A stretch of 37,606 bases of DNA, from positions 1-37,606 of the forward strand of contig VEPJ01000085.1 of assembly GCA_012026925.1 (NCBI GenBank), written 5' to 3'. The notes beneath the pieces were generated by a model. The model worked only from the letters and a program-made list of their open reading frames with translations. It searched no databases and was not told where the DNA came from. This document shows positions 1 to 10,358 of this stretch, one piece after another. The DNA is from Gammaproteobacteria bacterium. GTDB lineage: Bacteria; Pseudomonadota; Gammaproteobacteria; Steroidobacterales; Steroidobacteraceae. The position numbers and the translations under genes are program-made. Within the stretch, counting starts at the first letter, position 1; each line of letters starts with the position of its first letter.

Positions 1-403
1 CGAACCAGCGCACCGGGCGCAGGCAGACGTACAGGTCGAGCATCTGGCGCAGCGCGACGTTCAGCGAGCGGATGCCGCCGCCGATCGGCGTGGTGAGCGG
101 GCCCTTGATCGAGACGAGGTATTCGCGGCACGCCTCGACCGTCTCGTCCGGCAGCCAGGTGTTGAACAGGTCGTTCGCCTTCTGGCCCGCGTACACCTCC
201 ATCCAGTGGATCTTGCGCTTGCCGCCGTAGGCCTTGGCGACCGCGGCGTCGAGCACGCGCACCGACGCCCGCCAGATGTCGGGGCCGGTGCCGTCGCCCT
301 CGATGAAGGGGATGATCGGCTGGTCGGGAACCTGCAGGCGGCCGTTGGCGATGGCGATCTTCTGGCCCTGGGCGGGCACGTTCAGCTTGAGCGCGCTTGA
401 CAT
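1..403 (-). CDS. icd: NADP-dependent isocitrate dehydrogenase, N-terminal part (cut by window edge)
   Basis: Oxidative decarboxylation of isocitrate to 2-oxoglutarate in the TCA cycle, cytoplasmic. Translating the minus strand from the ATG at 403 gives [14 protein letters not shown], then [27 protein letters not shown] and [20 protein letters not shown], closely matching the homodimeric E. coli-type enzyme. The serine in GGGIRSLN is the site phosphorylated by IDH kinase/phosphatase in E. coli, so that control is possible here. A GGAG ribosome site lies about 8 bases before the ATG. Only about 134 codons are present; the rest lies left of the window. The ORF track missed it because no stop is included. 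Its 5' end faces the copper operon, leaving about 180 bases between it and that operon's promoter. Confidence 0.95.
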   Translation of the reverse strand, partial: MSSALKLNVPAQGQKIAIANGRLQVPDQPIIPFIEGDGTGPDIWRASVRVLDAAVAKAYGGKRKIHWMEVYAGQKANDLFNTWLPDETVEACREYLVSIKGPLTTPIGGGIRSLNVALRQMLDLYVCLRPVRWF

Positions 404-587
404 GTGTCGAGCTCCAGTTATTCGCGGAAACCGGGAAAAATCGGGGGTGAAATCCTAACACACGGCCGCGCCGGCGACCGAGCCGGACGTCCTTCCTGCG
501 CCGCCCGTGCATGGCCCGAGGGTCGCGGCCCGGGCCCTCGACCGTGACGGAATCCTAGGCATTTTCCGTCGCCCGGCCGGCGGTTCC

Positions 588-616
588 TTGCCACACCGCC
601 GATATCGGGATAGTTT
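588..616 (+). promoter_or_regulatory. Predicted sigma-70 promoter of the copper operon
   Basis: A -35 hexamer TTGCCA (588-593) and a -10 hexamer TAGTTT (611-616) are 17 bases apart, about 50 bases before the first gene of the efflux operon. The spacer holds a perfect palindrome ccgatatcgg (599-608), a possible operator. The 17-base spacer differs from the 19-20 bases typical of CueR/MerR-activated promoters, so a CueR-type mechanism is not favoured. The remaining stretch 404-587 shows no gene that I can support; it must also contain the icd promoter, which I could not place. Confidence 0.45.
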
Positions 617-665
617 GCCGCGACTGCATCGAGAGGCACGGCCCCTGGACCAGGCATTGCATTGG

Positions 666-1043
666 GTGAGACGGCGTCAGCGCGCCCTGGCACGGGCGAT
701 GCTGGCACTGTTCTGCCTGGCGTGGCTGCAGACCGCCGCCCTGCCGTGCGCCATGGCCCACTCGGGACCGATGCCGACCGGCGCCCAGGCGGAGCATTGC
801 CCGTACTGTCCGCCGGCGGACTCGCCCGCAACGACGTGCCATGACGGCGCCGACTGCGCCTATCCGCACGAGCCGCAGGTGGACGCCCGCGTCGCCGCGT
901 CGCTGTTCGTCGCGATCGCGCCAGTCCAGTTTCTTCCGCCTGCCTTGGCGTCGGCGAGTATGCGGTCGGTGGTGGAGAACGCCGCGCCCGAGCCCGTGCC
1001 CCGGGTTCCTCTCTCGGTCAGTTACTGCCGCTTCATCGAGTAG
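666..1043 (+). CDS. Small exported Cys/His-containing protein, CopL/DUF2946-like (putative)
   Basis: From GTG 666 the product is about 125 residues. It starts with basic RRRQR, then a hydrophobic stretch (MLALFCLAWLQTAAL) typical of a signal peptide, then a periplasmic part with PCAMAHSG, HCPYCPP, TCHDGADC and YPHEP. Spaced Cys, His and Met suggest metal binding. It stands first in a copper-efflux operon, 62 bases before the CusC-like gene, as small CopL/DUF2946-type proteins often do; the family assignment is inference from context and composition. The start is uncertain: the ORF track opens at 507, but 507-665 would put a non-hydrophobic tail before the signal peptide and would start upstream of the predicted promoter. 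ATG 699 is an alternative. Confidence 0.6.
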   Translation: MRRRQRALARAMLALFCLAWLQTAALPCAMAHSGPMPTGAQAEHCPYCPPADSPATTCHDGADCAYPHEPQVDARVAASLFVAIAPVQFLPPALASASMRSVVENAAPEPVPRVPLSVSYCRFIE

Positions 1044-1105
1044 AGCCCTTCCCGGTCACGTCCGTCGAGGACGCGTATCCGTCTCGTTCTCCGGGAGGCT
1101 CACAC

Positions 1106-2413
1106 ATGGCACAGGTACGTCCGGCGCCTGCACAAGGCCGGTTGATCGACAGGCTTTCATCCCCGCTGCGAGTGCTCGTGGCCTGCGTCGTGTTCGGCGC
1201 CTGGGCGACCGCCCCGCGTGCGGAGCCAACGCTCTCGCTGGCCGACGCCGCGCGGCTCGCCATCGAGCGCGACGGCGTGCTTCAGCAACTCTCGGCCGAG
1301 GCTGCGGGCATGCGCGAACGGGCCATCGCCGAAGGCCAGCTCATGGACCCGAGGCTCCGGTTCGGCGCCGTCAACGTCCCGACCAACTCGTTCAGCCTCA
1401 CGGCCGAGGACATGACGATGGTCGAGATCGGCGTGACCCAGGAGTTCCCGTCGGGGCGTACCCGCGAACTCTCGCGCAAGCGCATGACCCAGGTCGCTAC
1501 CGCCTCGGAGGCGTCTGCCAGCGACCGGCGTCGCGTGGTGCAGCGGGAGGTGCGGCGCGTGTGGGTCGAACTCGCCTACCTTGCGGCCGCGCGCGAACTG
1601 CTGGCCAGCCAGGAGAGCTGGGTCGAGCAGATGCGCAACGCCGCCCGCGCGCGTTATGCGTCCGGCGAGGGCAAGCAGCTCGAGGTGCTTCAGGCCGGGC
1701 TCGACGTCGCGATGCTGCACGAGCAGCAGCTCGACCTCGACAAGGACGAGACCATGCAGCGCGCGAAGCTCGTCCGCTGGCTGGGCGAGGAGGATGCCGC
1801 GCGTGCCGGGCCTTTCAAGCTGCCGGCCCGCGCAGAGGTCGCGCCGCTTCCCGAACTCGAGGGCCGGCTCGCACAGCATCCCGCGCAACTCGACTACGAA
1901 CGCCGCATCGAGGCGGCGCGGACCGCGGTGGACCTCGCTCGCCAGTCGAACAAGCCCGGCTGGATGCTCGACCTCGGTTACGGCATCCGCGGTGGCCAGA
2001 TGGACGGCAAGGACCGGCCGGACATGCTGACGGCGATGGTCAGCATGGACCTGCCGCTGTTCCGCTCCAATCGCCAGGACCGCGAGATCGCGGCCGCGAG
2101 GGCGGAGGAGCAGGGGCTGCATGAAATGCACGCCGACCACCAGCGCGAGATGCGCGCGATGCTCGACGAGGCGTACGGCGTGGTGCGGCGCATCGGCGAC
2201 CTCGAGCACTTCTACGAGACCGATCTCCTGCCGCTCGCCGACCAGTCGGTGCAGGCGGCGCTGCTCGCCTATCGCAACAATCGCGCGATGGTGGACGAAG
2301 TCGTGGCGGCGCGCCGAACCGCACTCGAGACCAACATGAAGCACCTGCGGTTGTCCGCGGACCGTGCGCAGGCCCAGTACGAAGTGGACTACCTCGTGGG
2401 AGAACAGCCATGA
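1106..2413 (+). CDS. cusC: Outer-membrane efflux protein of the TolC family (CusC/CzcC-like)
   Basis: Outer-membrane channel of the tripartite copper/silver pump, 435 residues. An N-terminal signal peptide (LRVLVACVVFGAWATAPRAE) is followed by LSLADAARLAIERD, the usual start of an OEP repeat, and by helical, Ala/Glu/Arg-rich segments (LAYLAAARELLASQESWVEQM) of the periplasmic tunnel. DPRLRFGAVNVPTNSF is typical of the CzcC-like subgroup. No lipobox Cys is visible, unlike E. coli CusC. A GGGAGG site lies just before the ATG. Its stop overlaps the ATG of the adaptor gene as ATGA, indicating coupling. The cus name rests on the CusA-type transporter in the same operon. Confidence 0.85.
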   Translation: MAQVRPAPAQGRLIDRLSSPLRVLVACVVFGAWATAPRAEPTLSLADAARLAIERDGVLQQLSAEAAGMRERAIAEGQLMDPRLRFGAVNVPTNSFSLTAEDMTMVEIGVTQEFPSGRTRELSRKRMTQVATASEASASDRRRVVQREVRRVWVELAYLAAARELLASQESWVEQMRNAARARYASGEGKQLEVLQAGLDVAMLHEQQLDLDKDETMQRAKLVRWLGEEDAARAGPFKLPARAEVAPLPELEGRLAQHPAQLDYERRIEAARTAVDLARQSNKPGWMLDLGYGIRGGQMDGKDRPDMLTAMVSMDLPLFRSNRQDREIAAARAEEQGLHEMHADHQREMRAMLDEAYGVVRRIGDLEHFYETDLLPLADQSVQAALLAYRNNRAMVDEVVAARRTALETNMKHLRLSADRAQAQYEVDYLVGEQP

Positions 2414-3681
2414 GCGCCGACCGGAAAGTGACGTGTGGGCAGGGAGCGGGCGGCCGCGGGTCTCGCATGGTGGCGGTGGGGCTGGTGCTGCTGGCATCGC
2501 TCTTGGCGGGCTGTTCGAAGCAGCCGACGTCCGAGCCCGCCAGCGTCGCCGCGAAAGCCCGGAAGCCGCTTTACTACCGCAATCCGATGGACCCGGCCCG
2601 CACCTCGCCGGTACCGATGAAGGACGAGATGGGCATGGACTACGTTCCCGTGTACGCCGAGGCGGCGGGGGCCGAAGTCCGGATCTCCCCGACGGTCGTC
2701 AATAACCTCGGTGTGCGCACCGAACCTGCCGTGCTCGGCAGCCTGCCGCGCCGCGCCGATACGGTCGGGTACGTGGGCTTCGACCAGCACAAGGTGCAGC
2801 AGGTGCGCCCGCGGGCCGAAGGCTGGGTCGAAGGCCTCACGGTGCGCAGCATGGGTGAGAGCGTGCGCGCCGGGCAGGTGCTGTTCACCCTCTACTCGCC
2901 GATGCTGGAAAGCGCGCAGCAGGAGTACCTCGATGCGCTCAAGGTCGGCAATCGCGACCTGATCGAGGCATCGAAGGATCGCCTGCGCGCGCTCGGCCTC
3001 GATGCCGGCACCGCCGCCCGGATTGCGAAGACCGGCCGGCCTTCCGGCCGGGTTGCGTACACGGCGCCGATCTCGGGCGTCGTGACCGAGCTCGAACTCA
3101 AGGAGGGGTCGATGGTGACGCCGGAGATGGTTGCGCTGACCATCACGGAACTCGGCAGCCTGTGGGTGATCGCCGAGGTGCCGGAGGCGCAGGCCGGCTG
3201 GGTCGTCGCAGGGACGGCGGCCGAGATGCGCTTCCCGTCATTGCCGGGCGAGCGGGTGACGGGCCACGTCGAGTACGTCTATCCGGAGCTCGACATGGAA
3301 ACCCGGACGCTCGAGGCGAGGATCGTTCTCGACCGCCCGCCGGGGGCGATTCGACCCAACATGCTCGCATCGGTGAGCCTCGTCGGTGCCGGTGGTCCCG
3401 AGATCGTGAACATCCCGCGCAGCGCCCTCATACGCAGCGGCACGGAGGACCGCGTGGTGGTCGCCCTGGGCGAGGGGCGGTTCGAGCCGCGTCGAGTCGT
3501 CGCCGGCGCCGAGAGCGGCGAGCGCGTTGCGATCAGGGAAGGCCTCGCCGCGGGCGAGAACGTCGTCGTCGCGGGGCAGTTCCTGCTCGACTCGGAGGCG
3601 AACCTGCGGGCCGGTCTCGGCCGGCTCGGCAGCGAGTCGCCACCGGCAACGACGAGCCCGCCCAAAGAGGCCCACGACTGA
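2410..3681 (+). CDS. cusB: Copper/silver efflux periplasmic adaptor (CusB-like) with heavy-metal-binding domain
   Basis: Membrane-fusion protein joining CusA to CusC, 423 residues. A lipobox LLAGC places the acylated Cys at residue 35. Residues 54-82 form the heavy-metal-binding domain found in CusB-type adaptors: YYRNPMD, then PVPMKDEMGMDYVPVY, rich in Met. Next come the barrel/lipoyl halves (GYVGFDQHKVQQVRPRAEGW; GRVAYTAPISGVVTELELKEG) and the membrane-proximal domain ending near GQFLLDSEANLRAGL. The ATG overlaps the cusC stop, and GGGAGA inside cusC is well placed for it; a second Met at residue 20 would give a more compact signal peptide. A 15-base gap leads to cusA. Confidence 0.88.
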   Translation: MSADRKVTCGQGAGGRGSRMVAVGLVLLASLLAGCSKQPTSEPASVAAKARKPLYYRNPMDPARTSPVPMKDEMGMDYVPVYAEAAGAEVRISPTVVNNLGVRTEPAVLGSLPRRADTVGYVGFDQHKVQQVRPRAEGWVEGLTVRSMGESVRAGQVLFTLYSPMLESAQQEYLDALKVGNRDLIEASKDRLRALGLDAGTAARIAKTGRPSGRVAYTAPISGVVTELELKEGSMVTPEMVALTITELGSLWVIAEVPEAQAGWVVAGTAAEMRFPSLPGERVTGHVEYVYPELDMETRTLEARIVLDRPPGAIRPNMLASVSLVGAGGPEIVNIPRSALIRSGTEDRVVVALGEGRFEPRRVVAGAESGERVAIREGLAAGENVVVAGQFLLDSEANLRAGLGRLGSESPPATTSPPKEAHD

Positions 3682-3696
3682 CCGGAGGCGATCCCC

Positions 3697-6600
3697 ATGA
3701 TCAACGCGATCATTCGCGCATCGCTCGAGAACCGGCCGCTCGTGCTGCTGCTCGCGGCGATGCTCACGGCCATCGGCGCCTACTCGTTCGTCAGGACGCC
3801 GGTGGACGCGCTGCCCGACCTCTCGGACGTCCAGGTGATCGTGCGCACGCCGTATCCGGGCCAGGCCCCGCGAGTCGTCGAGGACCAGGTCACCTACCCG
3901 CTCACGACGGCGCTGCTCTCGGTGCCGGGCGCGACGACCGTGCGCGGCTACTCGTTCTACGGCGACTCGTTCGTGAACGTCCTGTTCGCGGATGGCACCG
4001 ACCCGTACTGGGCGCGCTCCCGCGTGCTCGAGTACCTGAGCCAGGCGACCGCGCGGCTGCCCGAAGGCGTGCGACCGGAACTCGGCCCGGACGCCACGGG
4101 CGTCGGCTGGATCTATCAGTACGCGCTCGTGGATCGCACGGGAAAGCACGACCTCGCCGAGTTGCGCTCGATCCAGGACTGGTTCCTCAAGTTCGAGCTG
4201 CAGGCGCTCGACGGCGTGGCCGAAGTCGCGACCGTCGGCGGCATGGTGAAGCAGTACCAGGTGGTCGTGGACCCGCTGCGGCTGCGCGGCTACGGGCTGT
4301 CGCTCATGATGATCGAGCAGGCGATCCGCGCAGGCAACCGGGAAGCGGGCGGCTCGGTCGTCGAGATGGCCGAAGCCGAGTACATGGTCCGCGCGACGGG
4401 CTACGTGAAGAGCATCGAGGACCTCGAGCGGATCCCGGTCATGTCCACGAAGCAGGGGACGCCCGTGCTGCTGCGCGACGTCGCCGAAGTGCGCCTCGGA
4501 CCCGAGATGCGCCGCGGCATCGGCGAACTCGACGGGCAGGGCGAGGCCGTCGGCGGCGTGATCGTCATGCGCAACGGCGACAACGCCCGCGCGACGATCG
4601 AGCGCGTCAAGGCGAAGCTCGACGAACTCGAGGCCGGCCTGCCGCAGGGCGTCGAGATCGTCACGACCTACGACCGCTCCGCGCTGATCCAGCGTGCCGT
4701 GGACAACCTGAAGCTGAAGCTCGTCGACGAATTCATCGTCGTCGCGCTCGTCTGCTTCGTGTTCCTCAACCACCTGCGCTCGGCCCTGATCGTGGTGATC
4801 GTGACGCCGATCGCGGTGCTCGCCGCCTTCATCGTCATGCACCTGCAGGGCATCAACGCGAACATCATGTCGCTCGGCGGCATCGCGATTGCGATCGGCA
4901 CCCTCGTGGACGCCGCGGTCGTCATGATCGAGAACGTGCACAGGAAGCTCGAGCACGCCGCGGCCGAGGGCTTCGACCGCATGCGGGCGGTCTACGACGG
5001 CTGCCGCGAGGTGGGGTCATCGCTCTTCTTCTCGCTGATGATCGTGGCGCTGTCCTTCCTGCCGGTATTCACGCTCGAGGCCCAGGAAGGGCGGCTCTTC
5101 GCGCCGCTCGCCTATACGAAGACGTACTCGATGGTGTGGGCGTCGTTCCTGTCCATCACGCTGGTGCCGGTGCTGATCTTCTGGCTCGTGCGCGGCACGA
5201 TCCGGCCCGAGTCGGCGAACCCCGTCAACCGCGCCGCCACGGCCGCTTACCGGCCGTTCCTCGAACTCGCGCTGCGGGCGCCCTGGGCGGTGACCCTCGT
5301 CGCCACGGTGCTGGTCCTCGCGACCCTGTGGCCGGCGTCCCGGCTCGGCACGGAGTTCATGCCCGAGCTCGACGAAGGCGACTTCCTCTACATGCCGACC
5401 ACGCTGCCGGGGCTCTCCACGGACGCGGCGCGGGCGCTGCTGCAGCAGACGGACAAGCTCATTCGCACGGTGCCCGAGGTCGAGCACGTGTTCGGCAAGG
5501 CAGGCCGGGCCGAGACGGCGACCGACCCGGCGCCGATCGAGATGTTCGAGACCACGATCAAGCTGAAGCCGCGCAGCGAGTGGCGGCCCGGCATGACCCC
5601 GCAGAAGCTCAAGGCGGAGCTCGATGCGGCAGTGAAGTTCCCGGGCCTGTCGAACGCCTGGGGCTACCCGATCAAGACGCGCATCGACATGCTCGCCACG
5701 GGCATCCGCACGCCGGTCGGCATCAAGATCATGGGACCCGACCTCGCGACGATCCAGCGCCTCGGACGCGAGATCGAGGACATCCTGCGGCCGGTGCCTG
5801 GCACCACCTCCGTCTATGCGGAACGGACCGCGACCGGGCGCTACATCGACGTGGACATCGACCGCGTCGCGGCCGCGCGCTACGGGCTCAACGTCAAGGA
5901 CGTGCAGGACGTCGTCGGCAGCGCGGTCGGCGGCATGACGGTGAGTTATACCGTCGAGGGGCTCGAGCGCTACCCGATCAACCTGCGCTACCCGCAGGAT
6001 TTCCGCGACTCGCTGGAGAAGCTGCGGGCACTGCCGCTCGTTACGCCGACCGGTGCGAACGTGACGCTGGCGGACGTCGCGCGCGTCGAGGTCGCCAACG
6101 GACCCGCGATGATCCGGAGCGAGAACGCCCGTCCGTCGGGCTGGGTGTTCGTGGACATCCAGGGCCGGGACCTCGGCGGGTACGTGCACGAAGCCAGGCA
6201 GAAGATCGCGGCCGACCTCAAGCTGCCGCCGGGCTACAGCCTCGGATGGTCGGGGCAGTACGAGTACCTGGAGCGCGCCGTCGAGCGGCTCAAGGTCGTC
6301 ATGCCGCTGACGCTCGGGATCATAGTCCTGCTGCTGTACCTCAATTTCCGCAACGCACGCGACGTGCTGCTGATCCTCGGCGCCCTGCCGTTCGCGCTCG
6401 TGGGTGGCGTGTGGCTGCTGTACCTGCTCGGCTACGAACTTTCGATCGCCGCCGCGGTCGGATTCATTGCGCTCGCCGGGGTGGCGGCCGAGACCGGCGT
6501 CGTCATGGTGATGTACCTCGACCACGCCTGGGCGGAACGGCAGCGCCGCGCCGAGGCCGAAGGACGCGCGCCGACCCGCGAGGAGCTGACGGCGTCCATC

Positions 6601-6828
6601 GTCGAAGGCGCGCTGCTGCGGCTCCGTCCGAAGCTCATGACCGTGATCACGATCATCGTCGGCTTGTTGCCCATCATGTGGGGCACGGGCACCGGTTCGG
6701 AGGTCATGCGGCGCATCGCGGCGCCGATGGTGGGCGGCATGGTGTCGGCGACCGTCCTGACGCTCGTCATCATCCCCTCCCTTTACCTCATCGTGAACGG
6801 ATGGCGGTTGCGGCGGGCGGTAAACTAG
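3697..6828 (+). CDS. cusA: Cu(I)/Ag(I) RND efflux transporter CusA
   Basis: Inner-membrane proton-driven pump that exports Cu(I)/Ag(I) from periplasm (and possibly cytoplasm) through CusB and CusC; 1043 residues against 1047 in E. coli. HME-RND hallmarks: [18 protein letters not shown] near the N-terminus, twelve expected helices, [20 protein letters not shown] in TM4, and [20 protein letters not shown] in the C-terminal half. The three methionines that bind Cu(I) in E. coli (573, 623, 672) align with M566 (DFLYMPTT), M616 (PIEMFETT) and M665 (RIDMLATG), each offset by seven. This argues for copper/silver rather than Zn/Co/Cd. It ends four bases before the Cu-ATPase gene. Confidence 0.95.
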   Translation: MINAIIRASLENRPLVLLLAAMLTAIGAYSFVRTPVDALPDLSDVQVIVRTPYPGQAPRVVEDQVTYPLTTALLSVPGATTVRGYSFYGDSFVNVLFADGTDPYWARSRVLEYLSQATARLPEGVRPELGPDATGVGWIYQYALVDRTGKHDLAELRSIQDWFLKFELQALDGVAEVATVGGMVKQYQVVVDPLRLRGYGLSLMMIEQAIRAGNREAGGSVVEMAEAEYMVRATGYVKSIEDLERIPVMSTKQGTPVLLRDVAEVRLGPEMRRGIGELDGQGEAVGGVIVMRNGDNARATIERVKAKLDELEAGLPQGVEIVTTYDRSALIQRAVDNLKLKLVDEFIVVALVCFVFLNHLRSALIVVIVTPIAVLAAFIVMHLQGINANIMSLGGIAIAIGTLVDAAVVMIENVHRKLEHAAAEGFDRMRAVYDGCREVGSSLFFSLMIVALSFLPVFTLEAQEGRLFAPLAYTKTYSMVWASFLSITLVPVLIFWLVRGTIRPESANPVNRAATAAYRPFLELALRAPWAVTLVATVLVLATLWPASRLGTEFMPELDEGDFLYMPTTLPGLSTDAARALLQQTDKLIRTVPEVEHVFGKAGRAETATDPAPIEMFETTIKLKPRSEWRPGMTPQKLKAELDAAVKFPGLSNAWGYPIKTRIDMLATGIRTPVGIKIMGPDLATIQRLGREIEDILRPVPGTTSVYAERTATGRYIDVDIDRVAAARYGLNVKDVQDVVGSAVGGMTVSYTVEGLERYPINLRYPQDFRDSLEKLRALPLVTPTGANVTLADVARVEVANGPAMIRSENARPSGWVFVDIQGRDLGGYVHEARQKIAADLKLPPGYSLGWSGQYEYLERAVERLKVVMPLTLGIIVLLLYLNFRNARDVLLILGALPFALVGGVWLLYLLGYELSIAAAVGFIALAGVAAETGVVMVMYLDHAWAERQRRAEAEGRAPTREELTASIVEGALLRLRPKLMTVITIIVGLLPIMWGTGTGSEVMRRIAAPMVGGMVSATVLTLVIIPSLYLIVNGWRLRRAVN

Positions 6829-6832
6829 CGCC

Positions 6833-9196
6833 ATGGACGACTCGAACACACACGCCAGCAGCTGTTGTCACCCGGAGCCGAAGGCGGCCCCGCCGCCGGC
6901 GCCCGTGCACGATTGCTGTCACGGCGCCGTCAAAGCGGTGCCCGTCACCGGGCCTGCCCAGGACTGCTGTCATGCCGCCGCCACGCCGCCGGCGGCACCC
7001 GCGCCAGAACACGAGTGCTGTCATGCAGCCGGGGCAGCTGTGCACGCCGCTCCGCTGGCTCGGGTGTTGCGGCCGGGCGAGGCGCTCTACGTCTGCCCCA
7101 TGTGCCCGGGTGTCGAAAGCCCGGAGCCGGGCGCCTGCCCGAAGTGCGGCATGGCACTCGAGCCGGCGGTGCCGGTGATTGCGCAGGGCGAGGATCCCGA
7201 ACTCCGCGACATGCGCCGCCGCTTCGTCGTGTCGCTGGCGCTCACGATTCCCCTGTTCCTGCTGTCGATGGCAGGCATGGCGGGGTGGCTGCCGCCCGGC
7301 CTCGGTGGGAGCGCGTCGGCCTGGCTGCAGTTGCTGCTCGCAACGCCCGTGGTGCTGTGGTGCGGCTGGCCGCTGCTCGAGCGCGGGGCCCGCTCGATCG
7401 CGACCCGCAACCTCAACATGTTCACTCTGATCGGTCTTGGCGTCGCCGTTGCGTACGGATACAGCGTCGTTGCGACGCTCGCGCCGCAGGCCGTGCCGCA
7501 TGCATTCCGGCACGGCGGGCAGGCCGCGCTCTATTTCGAGTCCGCGGCCATGATCGTCACCCTGGTGCTGCTCGGGCAGGTGCTCGAGCTGCGGGCGCGC
7601 GGGAGGACCGGTGCCGCGCTGCGTGCATTGCTGGATCTCGCGCCGAAGACGGCGCAGCGCATCGGGCCCGACGGCCAGGAGCGCGAGGTGCCGCTGGCGG
7701 ACATCCGGGTCGGCGACCAGCTTCGCGTGCGGCCGGGCGAGAAGATCCCGGTCGACGGCATCGTCGTCGAAGGGCGCGGTGCGGTGGACGAGTCGATGGT
7801 CACCGGCGAGTCCATCCCGGTCGACAAGGCCGCCGGAGCCGCGCTGATCGGCGGAACGCTGAACGGGCCGGCGTCGCTCGTGATGCGCGCCGAACGAGTC
7901 GGGTCCGACACCGTCCTGGCCCGCATCGTGCAGACGGTGGCCGAGGCGCAACGCAGCCGCGCCCCGGTGCAGGCGCTTGCCGACCGCGTGTCCGCCTGGT
8001 TCGTGCCGGCGGTCGTACTGGTCGCGGTAGTGGCCGCGATCGTGTGGGCTCTCGTCGGTCCCGAGCCGCGGCTCGCCAACGCGTTGCTCGTGGCCGTGAG
8101 CACGCTCATCGTCGCATGCCCTTGCGCGCTCGGCCTCGCGACGCCGATGTCCATGACCGTCGCGATGGGTCGCGGTGCTCAGGCCGGCGTGCTGTTCAGG
8201 AGCGCGGAGTCCCTGGAGCGACTCGAGGAAATCGACACGCTCGTGCTCGACAAGACCGGCACCCTGACCGCCGGGCGTCCCGAGGTCGTGAGTGTCGTCC
8301 CGGTGGACGAGATTGCGGAGGCCGAGCTGCTGCGTTTCGCGGCCAGCCTCGAGCAGGCGAGCGAGCATCCGATCGCGGCGGCCGTCGTGCGCTTCGCGCA
8401 GTCCCGCGGGCTCCGGCTCGGTCGCAGCTACGGCTTCAAGGCCACACCGGGCGCCGGGGCAACCGGCGTCGTGCAACTGCGCAACATGGCCGTGGGCAAT
8501 GCGCGGCTCATGGCGGAGGCGGGCGTGGACGTGGGTTCGCTCGAGCCCGAAGCCGATCGCCTGCGAGCGCTCGGGCAGACGACGGTGTTCGTCGCCATGG
8601 ACAGGGTCCCGATCGGCGTGCTCGGCATTGCCGACCCGCTCAAGCCCGACGCCTGGGACGCGGTTCAGGAGTTCAAGCGCGAGGGACTGCGGGTCGTCCT
8701 GCTGTCGGGAGATCACGAAGCCTCGGTCCGGGCCGTCGCCCAGCAGCTCGGCATAGACGAAGTGCACGCGGGCGTGCTGCCGGACGAGAAGGCCGCAGTG
8801 ATCCGCCGGCTGCGCAGCGAAGGTCGCAAGGTAGCGATGGCCGGGGACGGCATCAACGACGCGCCGGCGCTCGCGGAGGCCGACGTCGGCATCGCGATGG
8901 GAGCGGGTGCGGACATCGCCAAGCAGACGGCCGGCGTGACGCTCATGAGCGGCGACCTGCGCGCGATCGGCCGTGCCATGCGGCTGAGCGAAGCCACGAT
9001 GTCGAACATCCGGCAGAACCTGCTGTTCGCGTTCGGCTACAACTCGCTCGGCGTGCCGGTCGCCGCCGGCGTCCTCTTCCCGCTCACCGGCATGCTGCTG
9101 GCGCCCGCGGTGGCGGCGGCGGCCATGTCGTTCAGCTCGGTGAGCGTGATCACGAACGCGCTGCGACTGCGCCGCGTCCCGCTCGCGGGCTCCTGA
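6833..9196 (+). CDS. copA: Cu(I)-exporting P1B-1 ATPase with CCH-repeat N-terminus
   Basis: ATP-driven export of Cu(I) from cytoplasm to periplasm, 787 residues. All P-type motifs are visible: VTGES (actuator), [11 protein letters not shown] with Cys429-Pro-Cys431 in the transport helix, DKTGT with phosphorylated Asp473, the SEHPI of the nucleotide domain, and GDGINDAP from residue 671. YNSLGVP and MSFSS in the last two helices are the Cu(I)-specific P1B-1 signatures. Instead of classical HMA domains with GMTCxxC, the N-terminus has four CCH motifs at residues 11, 28, 45 and 62, then a zinc-ribbon-like heavy-metal-binding domain (YVCPMCPG...[11 protein letters not shown], 86-111) also found in CusB in degenerate form. 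It follows cusA by four bases, so it is almost surely cotranscribed. Confidence 0.95.
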   Translation: MDDSNTHASSCCHPEPKAAPPPAPVHDCCHGAVKAVPVTGPAQDCCHAAATPPAAPAPEHECCHAAGAAVHAAPLARVLRPGEALYVCPMCPGVESPEPGACPKCGMALEPAVPVIAQGEDPELRDMRRRFVVSLALTIPLFLLSMAGMAGWLPPGLGGSASAWLQLLLATPVVLWCGWPLLERGARSIATRNLNMFTLIGLGVAVAYGYSVVATLAPQAVPHAFRHGGQAALYFESAAMIVTLVLLGQVLELRARGRTGAALRALLDLAPKTAQRIGPDGQEREVPLADIRVGDQLRVRPGEKIPVDGIVVEGRGAVDESMVTGESIPVDKAAGAALIGGTLNGPASLVMRAERVGSDTVLARIVQTVAEAQRSRAPVQALADRVSAWFVPAVVLVAVVAAIVWALVGPEPRLANALLVAVSTLIVACPCALGLATPMSMTVAMGRGAQAGVLFRSAESLERLEEIDTLVLDKTGTLTAGRPEVVSVVPVDEIAEAELLRFAASLEQASEHPIAAAVVRFAQSRGLRLGRSYGFKATPGAGATGVVQLRNMAVGNARLMAEAGVDVGSLEPEADRLRALGQTTVFVAMDRVPIGVLGIADPLKPDAWDAVQEFKREGLRVVLLSGDHEASVRAVAQQLGIDEVHAGVLPDEKAAVIRRLRSEGRKVAMAGDGINDAPALAEADVGIAMGAGADIAKQTAGVTLMSGDLRAIGRAMRLSEATMSNIRQNLLFAFGYNSLGVPVAAGVLFPLTGMLLAPAVAAAAMSFSSVSVITNALRLRRVPLAGS
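6863..7024 (+). repeat. Coding tandem repeat: four CCH motifs at 51-base period
   Basis: Codons for Cys-Cys-His begin at 6863, 6914, 6965 and 7016, exactly 51 bases (17 residues) apart. The three downstream copies share tgctgtca and an acidic residue before the Cys pair (DCCH, DCCH, ECCH); the first is SCCH. The linkers are Pro/Ala-rich and not conserved, so selection seems to act on the motif and its spacing. Probable cytoplasmic metal-binding tail of the ATPase. Confidence 0.85.
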
Positions 9197-9212
9197 CCAA
9201 CGCAGGCAAACG

Positions 9213-10340
9213 ATGACCCGCACATTCTCGACGGATCCCCGCCGCGACGGCTATCGCATGCCGGGCGAGTTCGAGCCGCACGACGGCTGCTGGATGCTCT
9301 GGCCTGAGCGGCCCGACAACTGGCGACTCGGCGGCAAGCCCGCGCAGCAGGCATTCGTGGCCGTGGCGACGGCAATCTCGGCGAGCGAGCCCGTCTCGGT
9401 CGGCGTGTCGGCCGGCCAGTTCGCGAATGCGCGGCGCCTGCTGCCGGCGTCCGTGCGGGTGGTCGAAATCTCGAGCAACGACGCGTGGATGCGCGACGTC
9501 GGGCCGACATTCGTCGTCGACGACCGGGGCGGTGTCCGCGGCGTGGACTGGCAGTTCAACGCGTGGGGCGGGCTCGACGGCGGACTCTACTTCCCCTGGG
9601 AGAAGGACGACGCCGTCGCGCAGAAGGTGCTCGAGATCGAGGGTCGCGACCGGTACCGCGCGCCGTTCGTGCTCGAGGGCGGGGCCATCCACGTGGACGG
9701 GCAGGGGACGCTGATCACCACCGAGGAGTGCCTGCTCAACCGCAACCGCAATCCGCACCTCACGCGCAACGACATCGAGCGGCTGTTGCAGCGGTACCTC
9801 GGCGTCGAGGTCGTCTTGTGGCTCGGGCGGGGCGTGTATCGCGACGAGACCGACGGCCACGTGGACAACCTGTGCGCGTACGTGCGCCCGGGCGAGGTCG
9901 TGCTCACCTGGACCGACGACCCGCGCGATCCGCAGTACGAGATCTCGCGCGATGCCTGCGAGCGCCTGATGCAGGCGCGCGATGCGCGCGGTCGTCGCTT
10001 CAAGGTGCACAAGCTGATCCAGCCGGGGCCGCTCCGGATGACGAAGAGCGAGGCGGAGGGCGTGGATTCAGCCGAAGGTACTGCGCCGCGCGAAGCGGGC
10101 GCACGACTCGCGGGTTCGTACGTCAATTTCTACATCGGGACGCGCCGGGTCGTCGTGCCGCTGCTCGACGCGAAGCGGGACGGGCCCGCGCTGCGCAAGA
10201 TCAGTTCGCTCTTTCCGGGCCGCGAGGTCGTCGGCGTGCCGGGCCGGGAGATTCTGCTGGGGGGAGGCAACATCCATTGCATCACGCAGCAGGTGCCTTC
10301 CGGGAGGCGGCGGGCGCGCAGGGCGGAGCCTGCGCGGTAA
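9213..10340 (+). CDS. aguA: Agmatine deiminase
   Basis: Hydrolyses agmatine to N-carbamoylputrescine and ammonia in the arginine decarboxylase route to putrescine; cytoplasmic, 375 residues. Guanidine-modifying-enzyme (peptidyl-arginine deiminase-like) motifs: [42 protein letters not shown] and the C-terminal [11 protein letters not shown] with nucleophile Cys356. After that the Arg-rich tail [12 protein letters not shown] looks non-essential. It starts 16 bases after copA in the same direction and may be read through from the copper operon, though no functional link is evident. The usual partner aguB (N-carbamoylputrescine amidase) is not next to it; the amidase at 21260 belongs to a different superfamily. 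Confidence 0.95.
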   Translation: MTRTFSTDPRRDGYRMPGEFEPHDGCWMLWPERPDNWRLGGKPAQQAFVAVATAISASEPVSVGVSAGQFANARRLLPASVRVVEISSNDAWMRDVGPTFVVDDRGGVRGVDWQFNAWGGLDGGLYFPWEKDDAVAQKVLEIEGRDRYRAPFVLEGGAIHVDGQGTLITTEECLLNRNRNPHLTRNDIERLLQRYLGVEVVLWLGRGVYRDETDGHVDNLCAYVRPGEVVLTWTDDPRDPQYEISRDACERLMQARDARGRRFKVHKLIQPGPLRMTKSEAEGVDSAEGTAPREAGARLAGSYVNFYIGTRRVVVPLLDAKRDGPALRKISSLFPGREVVGVPGREILLGGGNIHCITQQVPSGRRRARRAEPAR

Positions 10341-10358
10341 GCCGGAAGAGCCGACTCC

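Noticed and set aside
507-665. Upstream extension of the small exported protein given in the ORF track
   Set aside because: It lies over the predicted promoter and would bury the signal peptide behind a polar tail.
3162-7178. 1338-residue plus-strand ORF overlapping cusB, cusA and copA
   Set aside because: Arg/Gly/Ala-rich out-of-frame reading of three well-supported genes.
9213-10340. Arginine deiminase as an alternative to agmatine deiminase
   Set aside because: The [16 protein letters not shown] and [11 protein letters not shown] motifs and 375-residue length fit the agmatine deiminase branch.
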